The notes: generated from the sequence alone by a model not told the origin. 64,000 nt of DNA from Variovorax paradoxus (GCA_016806145.1 CP063166.1:4216001-4280000), one strand, 5' to 3'; counted from the stretch's first letter, positions 54,401 through 60,753 are shown. Made by a program: numbers and translations.

Positions 54401-57345
54401 CCGCCCGTGTAGTCGTTGGCCGCGCCGAGCTGCAGCAGACCCGCGCCGGTCTTGCGCAGGCGGCCCGCGCCGCTGACCTTGCCGCCGAGGCTCAGGGTCT
54501 CGACCGGCACGACCTCGAAGGTGGCCGCACCCGCGCCCAGGCTCACGGCACGCGTGCTGGAAACGCCGGCGGCCACGCGCAGCGTGGCGCCATCCTCGAG
54601 CGCCAGACCGCCCGTCGCCGCGCCGAGGTTGCCGTCGGATGCGATCTGCAGCACGCCGCCCTTGATGGTGGTGCCGCCGCCGTAGCTGTTGAGGCCGTCG
54701 AGCACCAGCGTGCCGAGGTCGTCCTTGACGAGGCCGCCGGTGCCGATCAGCGCGGACGCGATGGTCGCGGTCATGCCCGCGCCCGCGTTCGTGCCGTCGC
54801 CCACGCGCACCACCGTGGCCGGCGCATTGATCGTCAAGGCGTCGCCATTGATGGCGTAGCCATCGACCGCGAACTGCGCCCCCCCGATGCGCACCGCGCC
54901 GTCGGTGCCGGTGTTGTCGACGGTGACGGCGCCGGCCGTGCCCGCGAAGACCGCGAAGCCGTCCTGGATCCAGCCCGCGTTCGCCACGCCATTGACGTCG
55001 GTCCAGTTGTCGCCCGGGCTGCCCGCGCGCCAGCTGCCCGCACCGCCCGCGATCTTGCCGTCGTTGAAGTTCGCGGGATTGCCGCCGTCCCACATGTTGA
55101 GCGCGAGGCCGCCGGTGTTGACCAGGTTGATCTGGTTGGCCAGGCCGGTCTGCAGCGCGAGATAGCCCGGCGGCGTCGGCGTGCTGCCGATGGTCATCGC
55201 GTTGGCGGTGAGCGTGCCCGTGTAGTTGATGAGCCGGTAGATGCCCGCGCCGAAATTGCCGCCGGCCGACTGGCCGACATTGAGCGTGCCGCGCAGCGAG
55301 AGGTCGCCGTTGACGTTGAGCAGGTCGTTGAGCGCGCCGCCGACGACGCCGGCCTGGCCCAGTTCCATGTCGAGCGCCGAACCCGCGGCGAGCGTGAGCG
55401 AGCCGGTGGTCAGCGTGCCCACGCCGCCATTGCCGATCGACAGCCGCGCGCCCGCCGCCACGTCCACCGGACCCGCGATTGCGCCGCTGCCCACGAGCGC
55501 CGCGCCCGCCTGCACCTGCACCGCGCCCGTGCCGGTGGCGCTGCCGCTCGCGTTGTTGATGCTCAGCGTGCCGGCTGTCACCGTGGTGCCGCCGGCATAG
55601 GTGTTCGCGCCGCCCAGCGTGAGCGTGTCGGTGCCCTGCTTCACGATGCCGCCGGCGCCCGAGATCGGGCCGTTGAGCGTCAAGGCCGGCCCGGAAATGG
55701 CCAGCAGGTTTGCCTTGCCGATGACGAAGGCATTGCCCAGCGTCAATGCCGCGTTGCCCGACAGCGCCGTGTTGCCCTCGATCGTCGCCACGCCCGTGCC
55801 CAGCGCGGTGTTGCTGCCCAGCACGACCGTGTTGTCGGCGAAGCGCGTGCCGCCCGCGTAGCTGTTGTTGCCGAGCAGCGAGACCTTGCCGCCGACGCCG
55901 CGCAGGTCGAGCGAGCCCGCGCCCGACACGGCGCCGTTGAAGCTCACCGCGCCCGGCGTCTGCACGCTGAGCACGCCGACGCCGGCGCTGGTGTTCAGGC
56001 CGACCGCGTTGAGCGCGAGCGCGCCAGGGCTCGTGAGCGTCACCGCGCCGCCGATGCCGAGCGCGGCGCCGCCGATCGCATTCGCGCTCGCGGCCTGCAG
56101 CGTGCCGGCATTGGCCGTGAAGCTGCCGCCGAAGCCGCTGTTGTCGCCGCTCAGCGTGAGCGTGCCGGTGCCGCTCTTGATCAGCGTGCCGCCGCCGCTG
56201 AAGTCGCTGGCAATCGTGGTGCTGCTGTTGTCCGCCATGCGCAGCGAGGAGCCGGCCGCGAGCGCGACCTTGCTGCCCGCCACGCCGGTGAGGTTGCCCA
56301 CGACGGCGTTGCCCGAATCGGTATGCAGCGTGGTGCCCGCCGCGGCCAGGCTCAGCGCGGTGTTGCCACCGAAGCTGCCGCCGGCCGCGAAGCCCAGCGC
56401 GCCCGCGTTGACGGTCGCGGTGCGCGGTGCCATCGAGCGATCGATCACCCAGTCGCCGCTGTCGTTCTTGATCAGGTCGCCGCCGAAGGTGGTGGTGCCC
56501 GTGGCCGCCTGCGAATAGAGCTGCGTGCCCGCGCCCAACAGCGTCAGCGTCGACCCGGTCTGGGCGCCGATGCTGAGGTCGCCGGCGATCTGGCTGCCCA
56601 CGCGCAAGGTGACCCGTTGCACCAGGCCGTTTTCGAGGAAGACGCTGCCTTGCAGCAGGCCGCCGTTGTCGATGGTGAGCGAAGTCGCCTGGCCGTAGAT
56701 GCTGGCGGCGGCGCCCGAGATGGTGGAGCCCAGCGTGTTGGTGATGCTGGCGCTGCCGCCGCCGAAGCCCAGGCCGAGATAGCCGCCCGTGCTGCTGATG
56801 CGGCTGTTGCCGGTGTTGACGATCGTGCCGCCGCCGTAGATCAGCGCGCCCGCGACGCCCTCGATGATGCCGCCGTTCGAATTGGTCAGCGTGACCGGCC
56901 CGCCCGTCACCTGGATCGCGCGGTCGGTGCCGCGGATGACGCCGCCGTTGTTGTTGATCACCGCGTTGCCGCCGATCACCACGCCGGACGTGCCGGTGAT
57001 GGTGCCGGTGTTGTTGACCGTGATGTTGGCGCCCGTGTAGATGCCCCAGGTGCCGTCGCCGAGCTTGGCGATGGTGCCGCTGTTGTTGATCGTGCCGCCG
57101 TCCGCCACGCCGACCCAGCCGGGCGTGGTGCCGGTGCAGTCGAGCGTGTTGCCCGCGAGCGTGCACACCGCCGAGGCCGTCCCGCTCAGCAGGAAGAGCG
57201 GCACGCCCAGCAGTGGCGCCACCAGGCTCGCGCCGGTCAGCGCGCGCCGGCCGCTGCCGCGCTTGCCGCGTGCGCGTGCCGTTTCGCAGACCGCCACCCA
57301 GGCTCCGAGTGCTGCGTTCCAGATGGTTTTGTAGACGACATTCAT
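45490..57345 (-). CDS. Giant autotransporter AT2 (type Va, PATR-repeat passenger, 3951 aa)
   Basis: A paralogue of AT1 with the same ESPR start (MNVVYKTIWNAALGAWVAV), signal peptide ending GTASA, N-terminal block (55601-57345), passenger units (48548-55600) and C-terminal block with beta-barrel (45490-48547). Only four passenger units are present, against nine in AT1, and their order differs (B, C, A, D from the N-terminus). The C-terminal blocks of AT1, AT2 and AT3 are nearly the same length (3058-3061 bp) and very similar, including the final VKW. Coupled to a 52-codon leader ORF by TGATG and preceded by regulator 2, it is likely a surface-anchored beta-helical protein. The ligand or partner is unknown. 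Confidence 0.93.
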   Translation of the reverse strand: MNVVYKTIWNAALGAWVAVCETARARGKRGSGRRALTGASLVAPLLGVPLFLLSGTASAVCTLAGNTLDCTGTTPGWVGVADGGTINNSGTIAKLGDGTWGIYTGANITVNNTGTITGTSGVVIGGNAVINNNGGVIRGTDRAIQVTGGPVTLTNSNGGIIEGVAGALIYGGGTIVNTGNSRISSTGGYLGLGFGGGSASITNTLGSTISGAAASIYGQATSLTIDNGGLLQGSVFLENGLVQRVTLRVGSQIAGDLSIGAQTGSTLTLLGAGTQLYSQAATGTTTFGGDLIKNDSGDWVIDRSMAPRTATVNAGALGFAAGGSFGGNTALSLAAAGTTLHTDSGNAVVGNLTGVAGSKVALAAGSSLRMADNSSTTIASDFSGGGTLIKSGTGTLTLSGDNSGFGGSFTANAGTLQAASANAIGGAALGIGGAVTLTSPGALALNAVGLNTSAGVGVLSVQTPGAVSFNGAVSGAGSLDLRGVGGKVSLLGNNSYAGGTRFADNTVVLGSNTALGTGVATIEGNTALSGNAALTLGNAFVIGKANLLAISGPALTLNGPISGAGGIVKQGTDTLTLGGANTYAGGTTVTAGTLSINNASGSATGTGAVQVQAGAALVGSGAIAGPVDVAAGARLSIGNGGVGTLTTGSLTLAAGSALDMELGQAGVVGGALNDLLNVNGDLSLRGTLNVGQSAGGNFGAGIYRLINYTGTLTANAMTIGSTPTPPGYLALQTGLANQINLVNTGGLALNMWDGGNPANFNDGKIAGGAGSWRAGSPGDNWTDVNGVANAGWIQDGFAVFAGTAGAVTVDNTGTDGAVRIGGAQFAVDGYAINGDALTINAPATVVRVGDGTNAGAGMTATIASALIGTGGLVKDDLGTLVLDGLNSYGGGTTIKGGVLQIASDGNLGAATGGLALEDGATLRVAAGVSSTRAVSLGAGAATFEVVPVETLSLGGKVSGAGRLRKTGAGLLQLGAANDYTGGTEIAEGGLDATVTGALGSGPVSVAGNATLAFANTADAGKLAITAAASGGAPADKGGFVQFGNGSSAGEATITANQGAAVEFRDSASAGKAVIENRGGLSTFGFTASAGQAQITNFAGGRTELRGDASAGQARLVNESGGTIDFLERASADQATVVNNAGGQLRIDGLANAGVGIGSLEGAGDVLLGAKALTTGGLNASTTLSGTISGADGSVVKVGSGTLALTGANTYTGGTTVAGGTLAANNASGSATGTGAVQVQSGATLAGTGSIAGAVNVAKGGVLSAGNGGAGTLTVGGLNLADGAVLNYDLGQAGVAGGALNDLVNVNGNLQLDGTLNVAQTAGGKFGAGLYRLINYTGTLTDNGLEIGTAPTDASKLAVQTAVANQVNLVNLDGLSLNVWDGTDSANFNDGKIAGGSGTWRAGAPGDSWADANGLVNGTWAQDGFAIFTGQAGTVTVDNKGAGGAVRIGGAQFAVDGYTINGDALTINAPATLVRVGDGTAASAGMTATINAAIGGTGGLVKDDGGTLVLGAANSYAGGTTVKGGILQISNDGNLGAGGTGLALDGGTLRIAAGSAPFSSTRALVLGAGGGTVELANASWGLGSSISGDGALTVTGAGGSLGLGATGSYKGGTVVQGGASVVTSASGAFGSGAVQQQGSGTRVTLFGAASAASNAYVIGRAGSADSDNRLSFAQNATGGNANITVNGTGWQSPTANAVQFADTTSAGTATITNQGGAVYFQQNASAGGASITNGADSLLNFLGAATAGSAKIDNAKGGTVYFADDSAGAGASIANAAGGVVDVSGSTSKTGLELGSLSGAGGVVLGATQLTLGGLNAGDTISGTVSDTGSVFAQPGSGTGGSIVKVGAGTLSLSGANTYTGGTTVAGGTLAANNASGSATGTGTVQIQGGATLAGNGSIAGAVNIAKGGVLSAGNGGVGTLTLGSLSLADGAVLNYDLGQANTVGGPLNDLVNVNGNLQLDGTLNVAQSAGGSFGAGLYRLISYTGSLTDNGLDIGTAPGVATDLQVQTSVAQQVNLINRAGLSLNFWDGSDASKYNDGLVAGGNGTWRVGVPGDGWTGADGKINAAWAQGQFAVFGGSAGTVTVSNAGSTVRINGAQFATNGYRVQGDEIELGDAATTVRVGDGTAAGAGMTATIASVLGGAGGLVKDDLGTLVLEGSNSYSGGTTIKGGILQIASDANLGAASGGLALEGATLHLTGDATSQRAVSLGAGASAFDIDATRTLALNGTVSGAGGLRKVGGGTLTLGSANNYAGGTFVDAGTLASDVAGALGSGAASVAAGAALQLGGVFDAGGIAIGNQGAVRFQGKASAGTSTITNAAGGALAFADDASAGTATVLNQAGAQLRIDQATTGVDIGALGGAGDVLLGAKVLTTGGLNTSTAVSGTLSGAGGSLVKVGSGTLDLSAANSYTGGTTIAAGTLAVNNASGSATGTGAVQVQGGGTLAGNGSVAGAVSIAKGGILSAGNGGVGTLTLGGLNLAEGAVLNYDLGQANTVGGALNDRVQVNGNLQLDGTLNVAQSKGGLFGAGIYRLIDYTGSLTDNGLDIGSAPIAAKDLQVQTSVAQQVNLVNRTGLSLNFWDGGDNTKYNDGKIAGGAGTWRVGVPGDGWTGADGKINAAWAQDQFAVFSGTGGTVTVSNAGGTVRINGAQFAADGYVLQGDAIELGASGTVVRVGDGSGTDVDRTATVNVALTGTGGLVKDDVGRLILGGTNTYTGGTTVKAGVLQGNTASLQGGIVNDAEVVFDQAKTGSYAGTMSGTGKLRKIGTGTLTLTSANSYAGGTFVDAGTLATDVTGALGSGAASVASGATLQFGGKADLGSLSVANSGTVRLQGNASAGSANLVNASGAVLAFADDATADKATVSNAAGAQVRIDQATTGVSIGTLGGAGDIALGAKALTLGGLNANSTLSGTIGGTGGSLVKVGTGTLTLTGANTYTGGTTVGAGTLSVNNKSGSATGTGAVQVQSGATLAGSGSIAGAVTIDKGGILAAGNSPGTLTLGALTLAGGSTLNYELGQAGVPGGALNDLTNVTGNLNLDGTLNVAQSAGGSFGPGLYRLMSYGGSFTDNGLDIGTVPGSTKAADLQVQTSVANQVNLVNRAGLSLNFWDGGDSTKYNDGQIAGGSGTWRVGNPQPSMDAWADMDGKLNGNWAQNQFAVFGGKAGTVTVDSAGGAVRIAGAQFATDGYVVQGDGIVVDSANSVIRVGDGTAAGATMTATLNVALSGTGGISKEDAGRLILGGTNTYTGGTTVKGGVLQGSATSLQGNIVNNAEVAFDQGKTAGTYAGTMSGTGKLRKIGTGTLTLSSANSYSGGTLVDAGTLATEVTGALGSGAASVASGATLQFGGKADAGKLAIANAGTLRLQDIASAAGATVTNAAGGQVRIDLTTTGTSIGSLGGAGDVVLGAKTLTTGAIGGDNTISGAITGTTGSLVKVGAGTLTLAGSATYAGETRVTSGTLKAGATNAFSAASSAVVASGATLDLGGFSQKMAGLTNAGTVSLLGTVPGTTLTLTGPYVGNNGVLRLGAKLDNPGIADRLVLDGASASASGKTTVQVTNLGGLGARTSGAGIELISAKNGATTTAQTSKDAFVLSGGRVDAGAYEYRLYAGDAGGEGENWYLRTEAEPGASLPTYRAEASLFAALPNQLRQSNLGMLASLSQRIGDDDVRGSGGTSSSIDGGNRRAWGRLISTDMDIRQGGTVSPHAEGRVSGLQAGTDLWANANWRAGIYVGQLEGDTRVSGFSSGLLNGAAGRNDLRSQYLGLYGTFTSDDGFYADTVLQAGRHRYTAQPQLSAGVTGKGNSFLASIEVGKAFALGTGGWSVEPQLQLIHQRLRLDDVAIPGALVQQDADSSWTARAGVRIKGSFATGAGTLQPYARLNVYRSSKGNDIARFVNPAAITPVGASIGGTTTELAAGFTLALSQRTSLYGELGKQWASGGVARVGSSVNAGLGVRVKW
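47204..47421 (-). repeat. 218-bp tract identical to AT1
   Basis: Partner of 23056-23273. It encodes the last passenger strands before the C-terminal block. The identity ends sharply on both sides (CAAA/CAGG at one edge, an A/G difference at the other), as expected for a conversion tract. Confidence 0.7.
48548..55600 (-). repeat. Four-unit passenger repeat array of AT2
   Basis: Unit borders are 48548, 50123, 51776, 53720 and 55601; sizes are 1575, 1653, 1944 and 1881 bp. By content and size they are, from the N-terminus, B (627 aa), C (648 aa), A (551 aa) and D (525 aa). The last two units before the C-terminal block are the same types and sizes as in AT1 (A then D), while the upstream units differ in number and order. 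The length difference between AT1 and AT2 arrays is 8823 bp, the full difference in gene length apart from single-codon changes. Confidence 0.85.
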
Positions 57346-57503
57346 CAACGGTTCTCCGTGGGCCGGGCGCGCAAGGCGCCGTGGCAAGAAATCAGATCGA
57401 GAGCGCCGGCAAGGGATCTGCCGGGCCGGGAATCAATGAGGAAGCCGGGCACGGCCAATGCAGCCGACGACCGCAGGTCGATGGCTGGCGTGCTTGTCTT
57501 CAT
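57345..57503 (-). CDS. Leader ORF upstream of AT2 (52 codons), coupled to the autotransporter start
   Basis: A homologue of the AT1 leader ORF. It starts MKTSTPAIDLRSSAAL, ends LRARPTENR, and its TGA overlaps the AT2 ATG (TGATG). AGGAGGAG precedes its ATG with 5-6 nt spacing. It is 13 codons shorter than the AT1 copy, the gap lying in the middle. No signal peptide or domain is recognisable. Its conservation of start signal, ends and stop overlap argues that ribosomes reach the autotransporter start through it. Confidence 0.6.
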   Translation of the reverse strand: MKTSTPAIDLRSSAALAVPGFLIDSRPGRSLAGALDLISCHGALRARPTENR

Positions 57504-57600
57504 GGGGTCTCCTCCTGCCATGCAGGCGCGAAAGGCCGATGGCGCGTGCGGCATCACTGCGCTGCCGCTTGGGAGGAAATTCTCAAAGGGCGCTACCCGA

Positions 57601-57620
57601 TTTGCACCTTACTTTTTCTT
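57601..57620 (-). promoter_or_regulatory. Conserved 20-bp box upstream of leader-AT2
   Basis: The minus strand reads AAGAAAAAGTAAGGTGCAAA, identical to the AT1 box, 98-117 bp before the leader ATG. It is flanked by TTGCA and TGCAA, which form an extra inverted pair present at both autotransporters but not at the kinase genes. Between this box and the regulator 2 stop (57621-57711) a small CACGG-TTTT-CCGTG hairpin is the only other structure seen. Confidence 0.7.
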
Positions 57621-57711
57621 GCAATGAACGATGCAACGCTCACGGAAAACCGTGGCTTCGACGGCAAAGGAATGCATTGGTTCTCGTATCGCGCGGCCGT
57701 GCGCGCCGCGC

Positions 57712-58449
57712 TCACGGCTCGATGCGCGCGTCGGCCTGGAAGCTGTAGCCCTCGCCGCGCACCGCGACGATCGGCAGCTTCTCGCCGCAGGCCTGCTCGG
57801 CCTTGCGGCGCAGTCGCGAGACGGTGACATCGAGGTTGCGCTCGTAGGCTTCGAGCCCGGGGCGGCCCATCGCCGCGAGCAGCGCGGCGCGGCCCACCAC
57901 TTCGCGCGGCAGTTCGAGCAGGCACAGCAGCAGCCGCGCTTCCGCGCTCGACAACTGCACGCGGGCGCCGGCCGGCGACAGCAGCAGCCAGGTGGTGGCG
58001 TGATAGCGCCAGGGCGCGAGTACGGCGCTTTCAGGCACTGCATCGGGACCGGGTTCGCGCGTGTCCTGCCCCTGTGCTTCCTGGCTGCGCTGCAGCAGGT
58101 TGTTGAGCACCATCTCGAGCTCGCGCAGGTTCACCGGCTTGACCAGGTAGTAGTCGGCGCCAAGCCCGAGTCCATGCAGGCGATCGTCGAGCATGCCGCG
58201 CGCGGTCAGCATCACGATGCGCATGGCGCTGCGCGAGCGCAGGCGCGCCAGCACGCTGAAGCCATCCTCGCCCGGCAGGTTGACGTCGCACACCACGGCA
58301 TCGAAGTCCTGCCGCTCGAGTTCCGCATCGAGCATCTCGGCGCTCTCGAGTCCGCGCGCGAGCATGCCGACGCCGCGCAGGTAGCGCAGCACCGTGTCAC
58401 GCAGGTCGTCGTCGTCCTCGATCACCAGCACCCGCGTTGCGACGCTCAT
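57712..58449 (-). CDS. OmpR/PhoB-type response regulator 2
   Basis: A 245-residue paralogue of regulator 1. The receiver domain has D55 (VVCDVNLPGEDGF), T82 and K104 at the same positions. The winged helix contains the identical block YERNLDVTVSRLRRKAEQAC and VRGEGYSF, so both regulators should recognise the same DNA. The linker after residue 113 (RSQEAQGQDTREPGPDAV) differs and is three residues shorter. The ATG overlaps the kinase 2 stop by 4 bp. It is the gene immediately upstream of leader-AT2. Confidence 0.93.
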   Translation of the reverse strand: MSVATRVLVIEDDDDLRDTVLRYLRGVGMLARGLESAEMLDAELERQDFDAVVCDVNLPGEDGFSVLARLRSRSAMRIVMLTARGMLDDRLHGLGLGADYYLVKPVNLRELEMVLNNLLQRSQEAQGQDTREPGPDAVPESAVLAPWRYHATTWLLLSPAGARVQLSSAEARLLLCLLELPREVVGRAALLAAMGRPGLEAYERNLDVTVSRLRRKAEQACGEKLPIVAVRGEGYSFQADARIEP

Positions 58450-60638
58450 CCACAGCCCTCCGGGGCTGGCGTTGCCACGCGCCTTCCGCCTCGGCCCTCC
58501 GCCGGCTCGGCGCTGCCGAGCAGCGGCAGGGTGAGGGTCAGCACCGCGCCCTCGCGGGCGCCGTTCGAGGCGACCACGCTGCCGCCATGGACCGTGGCGA
58601 TGCGGTGCACCATGTGCAGGCCCAGCCCGATGCCCGGGATGCGCCGCACGCCGGCCGCGCGGTAGAAGCGCTCGAACACATGCGTGAGGTCCTGCGGCAT
58701 GAAGCCCGGGCCCTCGTCGCACACCTGGATGCAGACGCCCGGTATCGCGTCGCCTTCCGGAAAGTCGTCGGAACGGCAGCGCCGGATGCCGGCGCGCACG
58801 CGCACCGGCGAATGGGCCGGCGCGTACTTGATGGCGTTGGTCAACAGGTTGTCCATCGCGATGTGCATCAGCGTCTCGTCCGCGAGCACCGGCAGCGCGT
58901 GCGCGTCGAGCTGCAGCGAGATGCGGCCGCCCGCCGCGCCTTCGTTGTGCTCCGCGATCTTCTCGCGCAGGAAGACGGCGAGCTCGAGCGGCGCCAGGTG
59001 CAGGTTGTTGCTCGAGGCATCGAGCCATTCGTCGGCCAGCAGGGTGTCGACCAGATCGCGCATGCGATAGACCGTGCGGCTGATCTTCTCGGCCTCCTTC
59101 CTGACCTCCTCGCGCGCCAGGCCGAGCCGGTCGTCCGAGAGGATCTGCGCGGCGCCGCCGATCGTTCCCAGCGGGGTGCGGAACTCGTGCGACACCATGG
59201 CCAGCAGGCCGCGCTGCTCGCGCAGCGCCAGCGCCAGCTGGTCGTGCGTGCGATGGTGCTCCGTGATCTCCTGGCGCAGGTCGCGCGTGCGCTCGTTCAC
59301 GCGCTGCGCGAGGCGTGCGCGATGCCGCAGCGACAGCGTGAGCGCGCGCCGCTCGCGCTGCCGCACGCGCCAGCCCAGCGCGAAGAAGAAGGCCATGATG
59401 TGCAGGATGCTGGCGATCGCGTAGCTGTACTGGGTGGCGCGGTTGTAGGGCAGCCATTGCAGGTTCTTCGCGAAGTGCACCGCGCCCATCATGAAATAGA
59501 TCGCATAGCCGACCATCCCGGGCCAGGCCTGGACGTTCCGGCGCAGCACGAGGGCGCACATCGGCACGATGCAGGCCGCGAAGACCACCCACAGCATGTT
59601 CAGTGGCCGCGCGATGAACCCGTACCCACCGGCGATGGCGATCCCGCAACCCGCGAGGCACAGAAAAGCCATCAGCTGGAACACGCGGCTCATGCGCGGG
59701 AACTGCCGGTCCATGTCGAGCAGCACCCGCGCGAACGCGAAGGCGGCCGCCGTGTGCAGGCAGACCGAGAAGTTGTGCAGGCGGACGGCGGCCAATGGAT
59801 GGTCGTGCAGCCACAGGGTCGCGGGCATGCCCTCCGAACTCGCGAACAGCAATCCGAGCGTGACGAGGTAGCCCGCGTAGGCAACGAAGCGGCGATCGGG
59901 CAGCGCGATGCCCATCATCAGGCTCACCACCGCGATCAGCAGGGCCATGCCGACGATGGCCGCGTCCGCGAAGTTGAACTCCTGTTGCACCCCGGCCAAC
60001 TCGCGCAGTGGCGACACGCCACCCGCGAGGCTCAGCGAACGGTCACCCGCGAGCCGTACCCAGACCCAGCGCGGCTCGGTGTCGTGCAGCTCGGGCAGCC
60101 GCGTCGCCGGGATCGACCAGGGCATCTCGCGCCTGGAACCCGCGCGCATGCCCCCGAGCTCCCGGTGGGTGAAGCCACCTTCGGCATCGGGCCACCACAC
60201 GTCGAGGTAGTCGACATAGGGCGCATTGAGCCGCAGCCACCAGCCGCTCTCGACCGGTCGTTCGACCTGCTCGGGCGAGGCCTCGATCCGGAAGCGCACC
60301 CACCACGCGCCCCGCGCATAGCCGCCATTGAAGGCGCCCGGCAGCGTCTCGAATCGCGACTGGTAGTCGGGCGATGCCACCTGCGCGTGCGTCAGCAGGC
60401 CGGCCTTGTCGTGATAGGCCTGCAGGCGTCCGACGAAGTTTCGCTCGAGGATGCCCAACGAGGCATCGAGCTTCAGCGGCTCCACTTGCGCGTGGCTCGG
60501 AAACGCCAGGCACGCCAGCAGCAACGCTGCGAGCCCGATGAGCCCACGGATTTCCGTGACACGCATGGCGAGCCACGACCCGAGGCGCGTCACGCATGAC
60601 GCGATGAAGATAGTGGCCGTCCGAGTCCTCGAATTCAT
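58446..60638 (-). CDS. 7TMR-DISM sensor histidine kinase 2
   Basis: A 730-residue paralogue of kinase 1 with the same order: signal peptide (longer here, ending AFPSHAQ), 7TMR-DISMED2 periplasmic domain (YARGAWWVRFRIEASPEQV, WWLRLNAPYVDYLDVWWPD), seven helices, HisKA (MVSHEFRTPLGTI) and HATPase (DNLLTNAIKYAP, DEGPGFM, GIGLGLHM). Differences from kinase 1 gather in the signal region, the middle transmembrane helices and an insertion in the ATPase lid region (RRCRSDDFPEGDAIPG), while catalytic blocks are the same. Its gene overlaps regulator 2 by 4 bp. The start at 60638 is MNSRTRTAT; an upstream ATG at 60650 (MKPRMNSR) is possible. Confidence 0.92.
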   Translation of the reverse strand: MNSRTRTATIFIASCVTRLGSWLAMRVTEIRGLIGLAALLLACLAFPSHAQVEPLKLDASLGILERNFVGRLQAYHDKAGLLTHAQVASPDYQSRFETLPGAFNGGYARGAWWVRFRIEASPEQVERPVESGWWLRLNAPYVDYLDVWWPDAEGGFTHRELGGMRAGSRREMPWSIPATRLPELHDTEPRWVWVRLAGDRSLSLAGGVSPLRELAGVQQEFNFADAAIVGMALLIAVVSLMMGIALPDRRFVAYAGYLVTLGLLFASSEGMPATLWLHDHPLAAVRLHNFSVCLHTAAAFAFARVLLDMDRQFPRMSRVFQLMAFLCLAGCGIAIAGGYGFIARPLNMLWVVFAACIVPMCALVLRRNVQAWPGMVGYAIYFMMGAVHFAKNLQWLPYNRATQYSYAIASILHIMAFFFALGWRVRQRERRALTLSLRHRARLAQRVNERTRDLRQEITEHHRTHDQLALALREQRGLLAMVSHEFRTPLGTIGGAAQILSDDRLGLAREEVRKEAEKISRTVYRMRDLVDTLLADEWLDASSNNLHLAPLELAVFLREKIAEHNEGAAGGRISLQLDAHALPVLADETLMHIAMDNLLTNAIKYAPAHSPVRVRAGIRRCRSDDFPEGDAIPGVCIQVCDEGPGFMPQDLTHVFERFYRAAGVRRIPGIGLGLHMVHRIATVHGGSVVASNGAREGAVLTLTLPLLGSAEPAEGRGGRRVATPAPEGCG

Positions 60639-60710
60639 GCGGGGCTTCACGCGAGTGGGTCAACGGCTCCTTCGCCGTTGCGCATCGGATTCTGGGGCGC
60701 GGCCGCGGAG

Positions 60711-60730
60711 ATTGCATCTTGCTTTTTCTT
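60711..60730 (-). promoter_or_regulatory. Conserved 20-bp box upstream of kinase 2
   Basis: The minus strand reads AAGAAAAAGCAAGATGCAAT, 73-92 bp before the kinase 2 ATG, in the 138-bp gap after AT3. It differs from the kinase 1 box at two positions (G/A and T/C). The GAAAG-N5-GCAAG repeat and the conserved downstream CGCGGCCGCGCCCC are present. Confidence 0.65.
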
Positions 60731-60731
60731 T

Positions 60732-60753
60732 CATCCGCGAGCTTGCGCGGATG
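60732..60753 (-). other. Hairpin between AT3 stop and the kinase 2 box
   Basis: CATCCGCG-CAAGCT-CGCGGATG forms a perfect 8-bp stem with a 6-nt loop, 24 bp past the AT3 stop and immediately upstream of the box. On the minus strand it is followed by an A-rich tract, not T-rich, so it is not a standard intrinsic terminator; it may still end or process the AT3 mRNA. Confidence 0.4.

Noticed and set aside
60732..60753. Hairpin after AT3 as an intrinsic terminator
   Set aside because: On the transcribed strand it is followed by A-rich, not T-rich, sequence; kept only as a structure of unknown role.
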